Origin: Lanius collurio
Taxonomy: Eukaryota; Chordata; Aves; Passeriformes; Laniidae
Assembly: GCA_020086605.1 (NCBI GenBank)
Contig: JACBWW010000008.1
Coordinates: forward strand, 15,650,714 to 15,714,713
Length of the DNA stretch: 64,000 bases
Direction: 5' to 3'
Notes under the pieces: generated by a model
Told to the model about the DNA's origin: nothing
Databases searched by the model: none
Seen by the model: only the letters and a program-made list of their open reading frames with translations
Made by a program: the position numbers and the translations under genes
Shown here: positions 12,679-28,961 of the stretch, piece by piece
How positions within the stretch are numbered: position 1 is the stretch's first letter
Layout of the letters: each line of letters starts with the position of its first letter

Positions 12679-16537
<3,859 letters not shown>

Positions 16538-16607
16538 CTTCGTGCAAAAGAAAAGTGGGCTGAGGCACTGGGAGAGAAATTCCTAGGGCTATCTTGAGGA
16601 CTGTTTC
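16538..16607 (-). CDS. MAST4: MAST4 coding exon 3
   Basis: The acceptor reads CCAACAG|GAAACAGT and the donor CGAAG|GTAAGA on the minus strand. The 70-nt exon carries two bases completing Gly, 22 codons and two bases of Arg. It encodes NSPQDSPRNFSPSASAHFSF then AR. Phase joins correctly to exon 2 (G|GA) and exon 4 (AG|G). This is part of the conserved, Ser-rich N-terminal region shared by MAST1-4. The QDSPRNFSPSAS wording fits MAST4 best. No known fold is seen. Confidence 0.93.
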
Positions 16608-17214
16608 CTGTTGGAGATGATACACAAAAACTTATTAGAGGGTGGGGTGAAGAGAATCCACTAAAAAACATTCAGACATATTAATTCACACATTTGCATA
16701 ATTTCAGAATTTCTTCTCTCACAGTCTCTCTGAAAATAAATTCTGAAATAGAATCTTATTTCTACTCATGTTTCATTTATACTGGACTTTAGTGACTGGA
16801 TTTTTTAACTCACAGAGAACTGTTCATTTAGCCCTTTAATTTGACAAGTTTCAAAACAATTTGCTAACTATGTTTAAAGAAACCAGTACATTAGTTTGAA
16901 AGAACATGTTTTTAATGTCAGAAAAAAAGGTTGCTTTTTTAAATCATAAAAAACCTTTAAATATAGAAAAATCATGATTAAACATATTTAGCCCTTATAC
17001 AAAGTCTCTACAGCATTTCCACGGGAGCATCATTGTAATTTTTTTTTCATTGCTTATTTTTTCTATCTCCAAAACAAACAAGCTGACAAAACACGTGGAA
17101 CTGAATTTTTTTTACCCTTAACTGCACTTTGTGAACAGATTTTAACTTTAGGGTCTGTTACTTCTTCCTATTAGAACACCTGACCTCCTGTAGACCAGAA
17201 ACCATATTTGAAGA

Positions 17215-17380
17215 ATGAATAAAAATGACCCATAAAAAATCCCCAAAAACACACAGAATAAATAATAAAAAAAATCCCAAAAACAAAACAGACACACACA
17301 AAAAAACCCCAAACCCCAAATAAAAAAACCTAACAACACCTCCCCCCAAAAAACGCCAACAAACCCCCACAAAAAGCCAA
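17215..17380. repeat. A/C-rich, G-poor low-complexity stretch
   Basis: Runs of A and C alternate (for example AAAACCCCAAACCCCAAAT and CCTCCCCCCAAAAAACGCC), with almost no G or T on the plus strand. The minus strand, which is the MAST4 transcript sense, therefore carries GGGG and GGGGGG runs spaced by T tracts, a G-quadruplex-capable arrangement. Confidence 0.85.
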
Positions 17381-20300
17381 GACTTTATAGTAGCACGGGC
17401 ACACAATCTTTCCTTAAACTTTTCTTTAAAATGACAGAAGCAATACATTAAAAAAAATGTATTTGGAGGAGCATTTTACTTTTGGACATAAATGAGACTG
17501 TAACAAAAGCAACTGATAAAAAAATAGCTCATCTGTAGTCAGCTAGAAACACCACAAAAGGTTTGAGGGGAAAACTACTATCTATGGGTGAAAAGCCGAG
17601 CACAATAGATTGAGCCCTTAGAGGGCTTCAAGTGGCCTTGATTTCTATTCAAATGTTTTAATTAACATTGCATTTATCACAGTGATGCCCATAACAGACT
17701 GCATTAATTCTATATGAGAAAGCTTAATTGTTGAGCAATTAGGTACAAAACACAGAGATCAACACACATCCCCTCACTACCTCCCTCTTCCTCTGTCTAG
17801 AAGCAGATGCAAGATGCTTTTTGAGTTCTGCTTAAATCACAACTTTGCAGCTGCTCTTCCCACAGCCCCAAGAGATATGGATTCCACTCTCACAGGCCAA
17901 TATCCCCAAGGTTTTTTTGCCCATTTATCTGTTGTGGCAGAATTATGTCCTTCCTACATTCTCTCTATCCCTTCAAGACTCCAGTTTCTTCATTATCCTT
18001 CAGACACTTCTGAGGGCCTCAATAATTCCAAGGCAGCAAGGATTTTCATTCCCTGGAGGGGTCTGGAGCAGAGGAAATCTTAAGCAACAGATTCCAATCT
18101 TTACTTGGGGACCAACAAAATTTTTTCTTATCCTGCATCAACTGTAAATACCAAATTACTGAGAGCAACAGTTCATTTAATTTAACAGCTAACTGGATTT
18201 CTTTTGCTGCTACCAAAGCTTATTCAACAAAGATAAGCTAAAAAAAATACAGATTGTAACACTGTGCAGACAAAACATGGTCATAAACTTTTAACTGCTG
18301 CACTAGGAAAAAATTTGCTGTAATTTGAAGTATGTTGTGGACTTGGACAAGTAAAAAAGATAAGTAAAAAAGACAAAGAAGCCAACTTGAACTCTGGCAG
18401 AAGAGCACATAATTAAGCTTAATAGAGTGAAACAGAAACTGCTTTTGACAGGAAACAGTTTTACATATCAGAATATGGGGCTTTGTAAACCCATTCCTTT
18501 TCTTTCCTAGCTAAAGTTATATATGGATATAAATATGTTTCTAACACACATTAAGGGCATGTCTTACTGTCCATGAGTTAAAATATATGCAAACATTTCA
18601 TATAGAAGAAAAAAAATATTATTAAACAACGCAGCAATTTTATAGCTATTGCAGTGGATTTGGATTTACAGAGACAATGCTGCAAACTATGTTGCTAGAA
18701 TCAACAAAGATCACTTCCTCACAGACAAAACCTGAAGAAGTCAAAGTCTTACTCAGGAAGAGCATCAGATCCTGTTATTAGGAAAATCAACTTGCAAGCA
18801 TTACTTTCAATAGCAAATCAGCTTTTAAAATAACAAGAATGGTGACGCCATACACATAATACCTGGATACTAAATCCTGAAGGTTTATCTAGAAGTCATA
18901 AGAACTCACACAAAACTGCAAACAAAGAATGCTAATACAACCCCCTAATGACAGGAGAAACAGTAAGTGCTATTTCAGGCTTAAGGTGTGCTATTCTAGA
19001 GGAGCAAGACAGGATGGAAGCAGAGTCCTATATGTGACCTCCATCCATCACAGCATTCATCCACTTATGTGCAGGCCAATACCTGGGAGACTTTAAAATA
19101 AAACCCACTGCCAGTTAACTCTGTCCATATGTGCAGTGCTTGCTTATGAGTTAAAGGCCGCTGTTCTTTGGGATTGCTTGTACTGCATGTTTTAGTCCTA
19201 CAGTATCTCTGTGTGACTGAGATTACTGTCTGTGTTTCTGATCCGGTAAAGAAAACTGGACTGGCAGTCAGACATTAGACAATTAACTCCAGCGTCCTCT
19301 GGGAGACACAATGAATAAGCAATCAACATACCAAAACAATACTCTGCTTCAGGACAACACACAGGGTAGCTCAGATTGCAAGCACCTATTGTTAAGAAAA
19401 CTGTATCAAGACAATTCAACTGTGATTGTTTTGCAAGTAGCTTCAAGAAACCCTGTGTCTTTGTCACAGAGGGAAGCTGTTTCAAATCTTTTAAAAAAGC
19501 ATATTTACAGTCACGGTATATTATTAATGTATTTTCAATAGCTGTCTTCCTACAAAATAAAGCGTTTCAGATGCAATGACTTTCTGCTAGCACTGAGGGA
19601 ATACTAGATTAATGATAATTGTTATCCCAAATTCCTGATGGATCAAAGACAAATCCAGTTTGAAGTTTTTTAAAATGTACTACAGTACATCAGAGCCACA
19701 TTAATACAATATAATCATGGGTCATGTGTTCCTCTGTGTCAGTTTACGTGATAATGAGCTCACACTGTGAACTGAACAGAAGACCTCATCCACCTGCTGT
19801 TACAGGTCTGACTTTCTTGCCATAAAAAACAGCATCAGTCAGTAGAACATACAAGTGGGCAATAGAACCATTTTGAATACTTCTGAATACTTCTGCAGGT
19901 GCTGTCCAAAGAGGTTCACTCATGTGAGGAGCTCAGGCTATTTAAAAATCTGGATTTACTATGCCTGAAACCAGCAAATGACTTTCCCTTGCTATGGCAA
20001 GGAAGGTCTGCATGATCCTTAAATCCATTTGCAAGAAAGTTCTGTATGTTCCGACTGCTATTTGAATACTGGCAGTGCTCTGGTTTTAGGGGAATTAATT
20101 TCTATCAGCATGTCACTTTACCATTTAGATTTTCTTCTCCTGTCCTAAAACTATTAGAAGAGATGATTTGAAACTTCCATAACCATTTTATTTCACTCAA
20201 AAGCAAGACTAAATAAAAAGTTTTGTTACAGCAAGACTGTTTTCATAATTCTACATGTGACAGTAGTCAGATTAATTGATACACTGTAATATTTTCCCTT

Positions 20301-20765
20301 CTGTTTTCTTTTAAAATCTGAAATTCAGAACCGTTCCTTAAGCCCCAGTTTTTAGCATTTCTATGCTTCCCCATGAAAACACACTAAGGAGCCTCATTTA
20401 TTTACCAAAATAGTCTTTCCTTCCCTTAAAATATATGGTGCAAACAGCTTTATTCATTACTATGCTTCAATGTTGCTAACTAAAGTACATCTCTCGAACA
20501 GAATTAACTGATGCAAGCGGTAAGTCTTAACATAGTAAGAGAAGAGTATGAACAGCCAGTACTCTACCAGTGTCCACCTAGAAAGCTTTATACAAACCTG
20601 AAAAATCCTACAAAAAGGATTACAAGTGGAGGTAAAACCTTCTTGAACTTTAATTTTGCTTTAAGCAATTGCATCATATAATCCCGTTGTGAGAGACTGG
20701 AAAGACTGATGTCATTCCAAACAAAACAAATACAACAAAATGTCTCAAGGCATTTTGGGCTGCAT

Positions 20766-21400
20766 GTGTGCTGAGGAAAGGGGCAGGTCAAGCCTACCAT
20801 GACAAGGCAGTGCCCTGCCCTGAACACCTCCAGCCCCCTAGAGCCTGTATCCCAGCCCAAGAGAGATGCCAGTCATTGGCACAGCAGAGGCAATGCCCCA
20901 CACTCCAACTCTGGAGCCCCTAACCCAGCTCCTGAGTGGACAGATGACTGGAAGTCCCACCTGGGGGAAGGGCCCAGGAAGGCCAGGAGTATTCAAAGGC
21001 CAAACACAAGGCCATCACATTGTCTACATCCTACCTCCTCAGGGAATTTCTGTCTGAACACTGCTGGAACCCAGCAGTGAGTAACTGTATGTGGGCTCTT
21101 CTGTATCTTTACTGTCTTTTCCTCCTTCTTCTAAGTCCCTCTTCTTAGGACTTCTGAATAACTTAAAATCAAACAGGCTTAGTGTTTGCTAAGTTGAATG
21201 GACCAAGTCAGTGCTTTGAGAAGTGTTTCAGGCTGATTGAATGTTGCAGTAAATCTTTTGCCCAAGTTCTTTGATTTTCTAAAGTAGCCTGTGAAATTCT
21301 TTTTGTTGTTTTGACCTCTTGAGAGTATCTTGTTGGTATTTCTCCCATGCATCCAACTTGAGGTACATTAAAAACCAGACGCCCTTTTAATAAACCTCAT
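20766..21400 (+). mobile_element. Probable solo LTR, avian ERVK-like
   Basis: The segment begins TGTGCTGAGG and carries blocks typical of a common avian LTR: CCAGCCCCCTAGAGCC, AGCCCAAGAGAGATGCCAG, CATCACATTGTCTACATCCT and a T/C-rich run. Later come CTTTTGCCCAAGTTCTTTGA and a polyadenylation-type AATAAA at 21389-21394. Family assignment is from memory of avian repeats. Boundaries are approximate, no retroviral genes flank it, and it is antisense to MAST4. Confidence 0.55.
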
Positions 21401-24343
21401 TGAGTGAGTTGTTTGGGGCCTTACATTTCAAATGGCATAGATTTATTTAATCCCATAGAAAAAGTCAGGTTCATCCCTGCCATACTTGGTAGACAATTCT
21501 TTAAGACCCCCTCATGTTCCAGTATATATGGTCAGCATATGTTTCACTTCCTATTCTATGAAGGGGAGAAAAAAAAAAGGCAACTCTGACTGGTTTAAAT
21601 GACAATACCATCTTCCAGACTTCCATTTCTAAGGAAAGCAAGTAATATTTTTCAGTCTTATACAGAAATCTCCCACATTCTATTCTACCAGCCCTTCTCC
21701 CCACATGATCCCACCTGAACATTTATGACCATAAACGCATGCAGTGTTCCAGATGAAATGTAACCAGGACATTGTACAGTGGCATGAAATCTTCCCAAAT
21801 TAAATTGAAAATTACTTCCTTTATACATCTTCTGAGACTTCAAATTCACTAGACTGGTCCTTGCAAATATCGTCTTATCCAGAAAATGCACTCAGATCCT
21901 TACCTAACTCCTTATAATAGGTGAGTTCACAATTTATCATAGACATTTCTACCACAGGTCTTCCCAGTACAAAATGCTGCATATTGCAATATAATTTCAT
22001 ACTTTTTTATTCTAGTCCTTGAGGTCATTAACTCATTAAACACAGTTCCCCAATGCTATTTCATACTGGATGTCTGCCAAATCTGTATCAGCTACAGGAA
22101 TTTTATGCCAATGTCACTTATATGGAGAAGAATAAAAAGGTTTGGTCACAAAAACAAAACCTGAGGACTCTACTGATAACCTCTGTTCCCACTTCATAAT
22201 ATTCCTCATTTTAGCACAAGCCCTGTCTTTATCCCCTTAAACAATTTCCTACTTACAATTCTTGTCCTAGGCATCTCAGTGGCACCACATGGAATATTAG
22301 TAAAATACAGACAAAAAAAATGTACAGCATTGCTCCCAACAGCTAAATCTTGCTTCTTCAACAGATACAATTAAAAAGCACCACATGTGACTATTAATCA
22401 TTAGGGGTTAGTACCACCCACATGAACAAGCTCTTGTGACTGCTGAGGTGGGGTCACCTGAATGCCCTGATGTGCTGAGATTATAATCATTCACTCTGCA
22501 GGCTGGGTGGTGCAGATGACCTGCCTACACAGCATCAGTCAGCTAGAAAAGCCCATTAATGACATGGGTACCAGGTACCATCCAAGCTAATGCTGCAACT
22601 CAGTTTCCCACAATTCTCAATGTATTCAACAGCTCATGGAAAAATTAGAACTATTTTTCAGCAGGTTCCACCAGCTTCCAGCCCAAATACTAAAGGCAAA
22701 GGATGTCTAGATAACTAACCTAATACAGTTGCTAATAATTATGAAGGTTTAAGCCTAAAGACATTACCTGGCATGTTTTTAATTTTTGCAAGAAAAAGGA
22801 ACACTTTATGTAGTGAAAGCTGATACTGAGTGATCTGTACATGTATGCATAAGGCATAGCAAGAGACTTTGGCTGCAAAATAAAGTCTGACTTTCCAGAC
22901 ACAAATTATCTCTGCAAGTAGCTACAGGTCGGGCACAGAGCAAAATGAAATTGCATACATTGTATTAGCAATTAACATACACAACAGAGATATATATTAC
23001 CTGCTGTACACACTTTTTCCTGTCCCTTTTATTATCCTCTCCACACAGAGACCTTACACCTCTCTGTGTGCTCCCAAGCCTTGTACTACTTACTGCTCTA
23101 ATAAGTCTGTACTGTAGCCCAGGAGCTTTTATGGTCACTGTTGCTTATAAGCAAATCTGCCCCTTCCCTGACAGGTGCTACTCATGCACTTCTTGCACTT
23201 TGCTCAATCTATTTACTTCTTCAGTTTGGTGCTGTCTCACTGCCTCTCCCATCTGACATAAATCTGAGTATGACTGGGATGGTAAGGCTAACAGTTAAAA
23301 AATTCCATGTAACTATTCAGTGTTTGTTCAAATCAGCTTGCATCTGTTAAGATTAACAACTAAGTCCCTTGCAGAAACAACCTTCTATTATCTCCAGAGT
23401 AAACAATGAAAACTGGGGGGAGGGGAGAGAATTTGCCTGACATCTCTGTTTTAGACTTTCTCATATTGGACAATTATTATTACTCTAAAACAGGGCGACT
23501 GGTCATCCTCAAAGAAGTCTGTCTAAACTAAGGAATAACTGGTGCCTCCAGTTCAGACAGCATCTGTAAGAAAAACAGGACTACAATGAAGAACATGGGT
23601 ATAAAATGCACCTTGAAGAAGTATGATTACATTCAAGATGCTCTTCCTCTAAAACAGAGTAATCCTATTCACATCCAACCTGTTTTGGCTAACTCGAATC
23701 CAGTTTATGATTAAATAGGAGCTACCCGAGTTCTTCAGGAGATCTGAACTAATGGCACCTTGTTTCCAAAGGTGCAGCCAGACCTCTAAATGTTTGCTCT
23801 GCAGATATCAAAGATGAAAATATTCTTGAGCAAAGCCACAGACACCGGCAGGAGTGCTTATGCAGTGCACTCTAAGAGAGCTCCACCCCGAGATTCTGGA
23901 ATACATCTTCACTCACTTTGCTACACTTGACACAGAGGACACATAGCACTTTTTTCCCTCAGAGATGGGAGGTCATGGGGGAAAAATTCCCAAGTAGCTT
24001 AAATTAGAGGTCCAAATAAAACCACCTCAAGTAAGACATGCAAGCAGAGGTAACTAAGTATGTATTTTGCTTGCTCTCAATAAGCAATGAATTAATGTCG
24101 AAAGGAAAAGGTTGTTAGGGAACCCAAGGGTGTCCTTACAAGGAATGAAAATACTTCAGACACCTCTGGGGCAATGAATTCCCAAGCAATGCCAACAATC
24201 TCATTAGGACTATACAGAAAGTTGAGGATAACACAAAAAACTATCAAGATGATAACTAAACAAATTGATCCTGGCTGGATTTTCAAGAACGTGATAATTT
24301 TGATTCCATTCTACTATAGTCAAATAGTCCAGAGTAAAAGGCA

Positions 24344-24940
24344 TACTGAGTTTGGCTAGGATAGGATTTTTTGTTGTCATTGTTACAGTGCTGTGCTTTG
24401 GGTCCAGCACAAGAGCAATGCTGGTAGCACACTGCTGTTTTAGTTGTTGCTCAGCAGTGCTCACCCTAAGCCAAGGACCTCTCAGTGTCCCAGTCCCTGT
24501 CAGCGAACACGTGTGCGAGACGCTGGGAGGGCACGTGGCCAGGAGAGCTGACCTGAACAGGCCACAGGGATGCTCCACACCACGGATCAAGCCCAAAATG
24601 TAAACTGGAGCGAGGTGGGCAGGAGGGGCTGGCTGCTGCTGGGGGTTGGGCTGGGCACTGGTCAGCAGGTGGTGAGCAATTGTTCTGTGGAAAGAAATGG
24701 TTTCTCTTGGGTGTTATACACACTCTCTCCTTTCCTTTACAATTATTGTTGTTGTTATTATTATCTTCAGTAGTAATATTGTATTTTAATTTGTTTTGTT
24801 TCAATTATTAAACTGTTCTAGTCTCAACTCAGGAGTTTTACTTTTCAGGTTTTTTTCTGTCTGTCTGCTGTAGGGGGATGGTGTGAGTGGATGAGCAGCT
24901 GCATGGTAGTTACTTGTTATTGCAGGTCTTTATCCCTTTG
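24344..24940 (+). mobile_element. Solo LTR, avian ERVL-like
   Basis: This follows the order of a familiar avian ERVL LTR. It opens with TTTGGCTAGGATAGG, then TTAGTTGTTGCTCAGCAGTG, a GC-rich middle, and a decayed TATA (ATGTAAAC near 24600). Next come GGTGGTGAGCAATTGTTCTG, a TTATT/GTT-rich run, TTTCAATTATTAAACTGTTC and CTCAACTCAGGAGTTTTAC. It ends in GAGCAGCTGCATGG and a diverged terminus. It has no internal retroviral sequence and is antisense to MAST4. Confidence 0.75.
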
Positions 24941-24943
24941 TTG

Positions 24944-24970
24944 TGCTTTAACTCCAGCTGGCAACTAAGA
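24944..24970 (-). repeat. Inverted LTR-terminus fragment
   Basis: TGTGCTTTAACTCCAGCTGG followed by CAACTAAG is the reverse complement of the usual 3' tip of the adjacent ERVL-like LTR. It lies only a few bases beyond that LTR's own diverged tip, so two tips face each other. The similarity stops after CAACTAAG. Confidence 0.5.
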
Positions 24971-27900
24971 TGGTACAAACACTAAGAATCTAGTCCACTT
25001 TAATAACAGCAATTAATGGAACTCTTTTCAGTAAAGGCAACAGCAGGCCCTCCCCAGAGACGGATGGAGCTCCTGAGAGTAGGGAGTACCACAGTGGGAT
25101 CCAGTACCCCAAGAAAAATAGATGTCAGAAACAGTACTGATGGTATGAAACAAGAAGCCAAAATGATTTTAAAAGGGCATGAACAATAAGGGTCATGTAT
25201 AATCTATCCATCTTTCCATCTGAGTGACTCAAATCATAGCAGATGACATCTTGCATTTTCCTGTTTCATGGAATCAGGAAAGTGCCAAACAAGAAACTGC
25301 TGGGCACTTCCTTCCCACAACCAAAGGGACTTCAGAATATGTCTAGACCTTGAAAGCAGCCTCAGAGATCTCCCTTCCAGTTTCTTACCTTACAGCAAAT
25401 GTGACTGTTCTTAAAACTACGTCAGAAGATAGGCCATGGCAGAGCAATCTGATGCCAGACTGACATATCAAGCCCAAGTTCAGTTAAATTTCCGAGACAT
25501 GAAAAGACAGTAAAATGTAATCTCGCAGCATATGAACAGAAATAATTGAGTATCATAATTTCTGTCCTTAAATGGTATCAAGTATACATCACTGTTTCCA
25601 AGCATATTTCCAAGGAAATACATGCTTCTAATCACATTTAAATGAGAACTGCCAGACAGAATTCTACTTGACCCAGGACTCAGCTGGCTGACATGAATGT
25701 TCTGACTCTCTATGCTCAAAATAGCTCCTCTCCCTACTACAGAGGACCTATAAAAACACTACCTCTCCTTGCTCCAGAAGAAGAAAATTCTGTGTTTTAA
25801 ACTACGCCCTTGAGGACCCCAAGGAACGGGAAGGTAGGATGAAGGTACTAGAGCCTTGTAAAGTGGCCACACATCTTCACCAGCACTTTTGATTTAAATC
25901 AAGGAAGCATGTTAGGCTTCTTCTAAAGCAGGAAGAAAAGTAACAAAAACAGACACAACAGAAGTAAGAGAAAAGAGGACGGAGAATAATTCCCAATGCA
26001 TGTTTACAGATGTTGAGAAGGTGAAACAGGAGTGAAGCAGCCAAGAGTTTGTTGCACTCTCTCTTCTACACTCAAGAGGATTGCTGCAGTACGAAACTGA
26101 GACTGAACTGAATAAGAAAAGAGTGACCCATCAAAAGTGATGCAATGTGCAATGTGAGGAAGCTAAATGTTTCTAGGATGCTAAATGTACTTGGAAAAGC
26201 CCTCAATGGCTGAAGTTCCTAGTTTTCTCATCAGTTAAGTCCCGTAAAAGGCAGATACAAGAACCAGTATTTTCCTTTGACAAGCCAGCAACCAGAAATT
26301 GTGCAATGGTCTCACAAAGTTACATCAGCCGTTAGCATCCATGTAGCCTGCTCCTGAGCCTGCACTCACCTGGGCACATTGCTTGAATGAAACTGAACTC
26401 TGAAAGCACACACAAGAAAAATTCCTCTTGAGCAGGTGCTTGCCAACGTCCTCCAAATTCTGCATAATCTCACTAGAACGTATTTGTCAAAAATGCATGT
26501 TATTACCACACTTCTGCCAAAAATAGGATGATGAATAAACCCGTTTTCACTAAATGCAACCACTGATACTTCACTGCACATTCAGCTTGCTATATGTTCC
26601 TCAAGGACTAGAAACTCTTTTGTTTGTCTCTCCCTCTTCTGTTGCTTGTTCCTCCAACAGCAAAGAAATACGTGAAGGTTTTAGAGGATCATCTCCAGTC
26701 TCAGAGAATTACAGCTTGAGGTACATGCTCCTGTCAGATGATCTGGCTGTAAAGCAGCAGGCTGTAAAGTAAAAACTTTAAATTTAAGGAACTTTTCTAG
26801 GAGAATCTCAGATTCAAAAAAGACCCTAAAACCACCTATAGCTGGACAGGAGATATACCAGGTTCTCTCACTGGAGTCAAGGAGGCCTCTCTGACTTGGT
26901 GTAATCCCTCTCAGCCAAGGAGGGCCAAGAATAAACTCAGCAAGCTGTACAGCACATGCACCCTCTACCACACTTTGCAAGGAAACAGGCCTTCAGTACA
27001 GGCCACCACAGAGAGCACAGAGGGCAGTTTACATATGGCAGCTCTGACAACACAGAACTTACAGGACCAATATAAATCCAGCCTCTCAAGTCTGACACTA
27101 CCATGGATATATAGACATCAAACACTTGAAACACTGAACTCCTACTGCATACGTAGACGAAAATTTTTAACTTAGGAAATTTGCATCTCTTTTTATTTGC
27201 ATGGCTTAGGATGACATTCACAGAGATTTGATGTACAGACTTGTACAGGCACACTAGCCAGGTGAGCTAGGAGCCAATAGTTCTGTGAATATTTACTATA
27301 ATTAGCCATTCACAGAAGCAAGCTAATAACAGAGCTGGCCATGCACATGCAAATTTTCATCACATATATAATATTTACTAGTGCTGCTCAAGTGTCTAGC
27401 ACATCTACCTTCAGAAGCATCCAAATAAGAGAACCTACTGTATTGCTGTCAAATATCTGTAACATGTTTTTGAATACACAGTACATACAGCTAAGTTTAT
27501 GCAAAAGAACCACTTACACTTGATCTGTCTTTTTACTTATAGAATTGGTTTTCAACTTTCAGAGCCACTTGACAATAGTTGTGACATCAGCAATACTATT
27601 TCTCTGTTATTGTTTGAGAAATCAATTCAAAAGATGAAGCAACTGGCTGAAAGCTGGAGTCCACTGCCAGACAAGAACTTTCAAGCATTTATCAAATACA
27701 CAACCTATATCCAGATCCCAGGTGACATGTGCTGGCCAGTCCATACTTCTGAGTTTATTAGGCATCATTAGTCCAAGCTTCCCATTTCCAGACAGGTGGT
27801 ACAGTCACTTATCTCAGCAGACACGCTAGAACAAGCATTGTTATTGCTTTCCTCAAATCAGCACAGCACAATCAAAGACACTTTTTATGGTGGCCACAAT

Positions 27901-28872
27901 CTCCTCTTCTAAATGGAAATTTCTGCATTTGGGAGACCTAAAATGGCATTCCAAACATTCCAAGATTTAATTTTTCTGTTTCAAAACAGTCTGCACTATG
28001 TTTTACTTTGTTTGTTTTAAATGTTCTGCTGCCTTGAACTCTTCACAAATATTCATGTTGCCTGGATTCCTAGTTGTGACAGCTGCTTCTGAGAGTGAAA
28101 ATCACCACCATATTTTCTCTAACAATGTTGTTTCCACAAGAAAGCTGGAGATGCCTTAATATACCTCAAAAATTCATGTGAAGCTCTGCATCTTCTTGTT
28201 TCACATCTAGGTACCTGACAGCAGTCCTCTAAAGTATTCAGTGTCATTGATCACACAAGGATTACTGTGAGGCTTTCATTTTGGCCTGCAGTTACAGCCA
28301 ATGCACCCTCAAAAAATAAAAACCTCACTAAACCTTTGTGGAAATGTGATTTGATATGCTAAAAATGTTCCTTTTTAAAAATAAGACCGTTATTATAAAT
28401 AAAAAAATTATTTATGGGCATTCATTCAAGCTTTAAGTGTTTCAGGTGCTTTAGAAGAAAAACAAAATTATCACCAATTTTTTGCCATGCAAAGTGAAGC
28501 ACAAGAGCTACCAGCAAAGTGCCCAACACTATAAATCCTGGGGAGCAGAAGTACCAGGAACACAACGTAAAGCAGACTCTACTACCTTTACTACGTGGTG
28601 CAAGCTCCACGAGGGGAAATAGTGGCACAGGGAGAGAAAATCTATCAGAATGCAAGGTTGGGAAATAAAAAATAGCTACATGATATTTTTGGACTGCTCC
28701 TGATCATAACACAGGATTTACAGATCTAAACAGAAAACAGAAATTTGGATGGAATGACGTGCAACTTTTTGCTATTACAACAGTGAAAAAAACAGTCAAG
28801 TGTATTTTCCTTCAGTTACAGAGACATCCTAAGAATTTCGTAATAGTAGTAGTAGCACAGTTATAAAATCAC

Positions 28873-28961
28873 CTGTATGAGCTGAGAGTGGTGAATGAGG
28901 CCGAGGAAGAGCTGGAGACTGGCTACTGCCCATCAAACTCTTCCTGTTACTTGTTCTACAG
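28873..28961 (-). CDS. MAST4: MAST4 coding exon 2 (first exon shared by long and short isoforms)
   Basis: The acceptor reads CCGCAG|CTGTAGAAC and the donor ACAG|GTGATT on the minus strand. The exon is 89 nt: one base completing the previous codon, 29 codons and one leftover base. It encodes [20 protein letters not shown] followed by PHSPLSAHT. The [16 protein letters not shown] text distinguishes MAST4 from MAST2, whose equivalent region, as I recall it, reads differently around [12 protein letters not shown]. The segment is Ser/Pro-rich, probably disordered, with several SP sites that proline-directed kinases could use (inference). It is separated from exon 1 by a 28.4-kb intron. In the longer isoform this exon is expected to follow an exon ending in ELSLPRRGSF, which I could not find in this window. 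Confidence 0.93.

Larger units (their letters stand above)
16608..28872 (-). other. MAST4: MAST4 intron between exons 2 and 3
   Basis: A 12.3-kb intron with a GTGATT donor and CAACAG acceptor. It holds an A/C-rich simple repeat (17215-17380) and two antisense LTRs (20766-21400 and 24344-24940). The remaining sequence is AT-rich, and none of the short open frames resembles a known protein. Confidence 0.9.

Noticed and set aside
17148..17448. Hydrophobic minus-strand frames
   Set aside because: They are translations of the A/C-rich low-complexity stretch, not membrane proteins.
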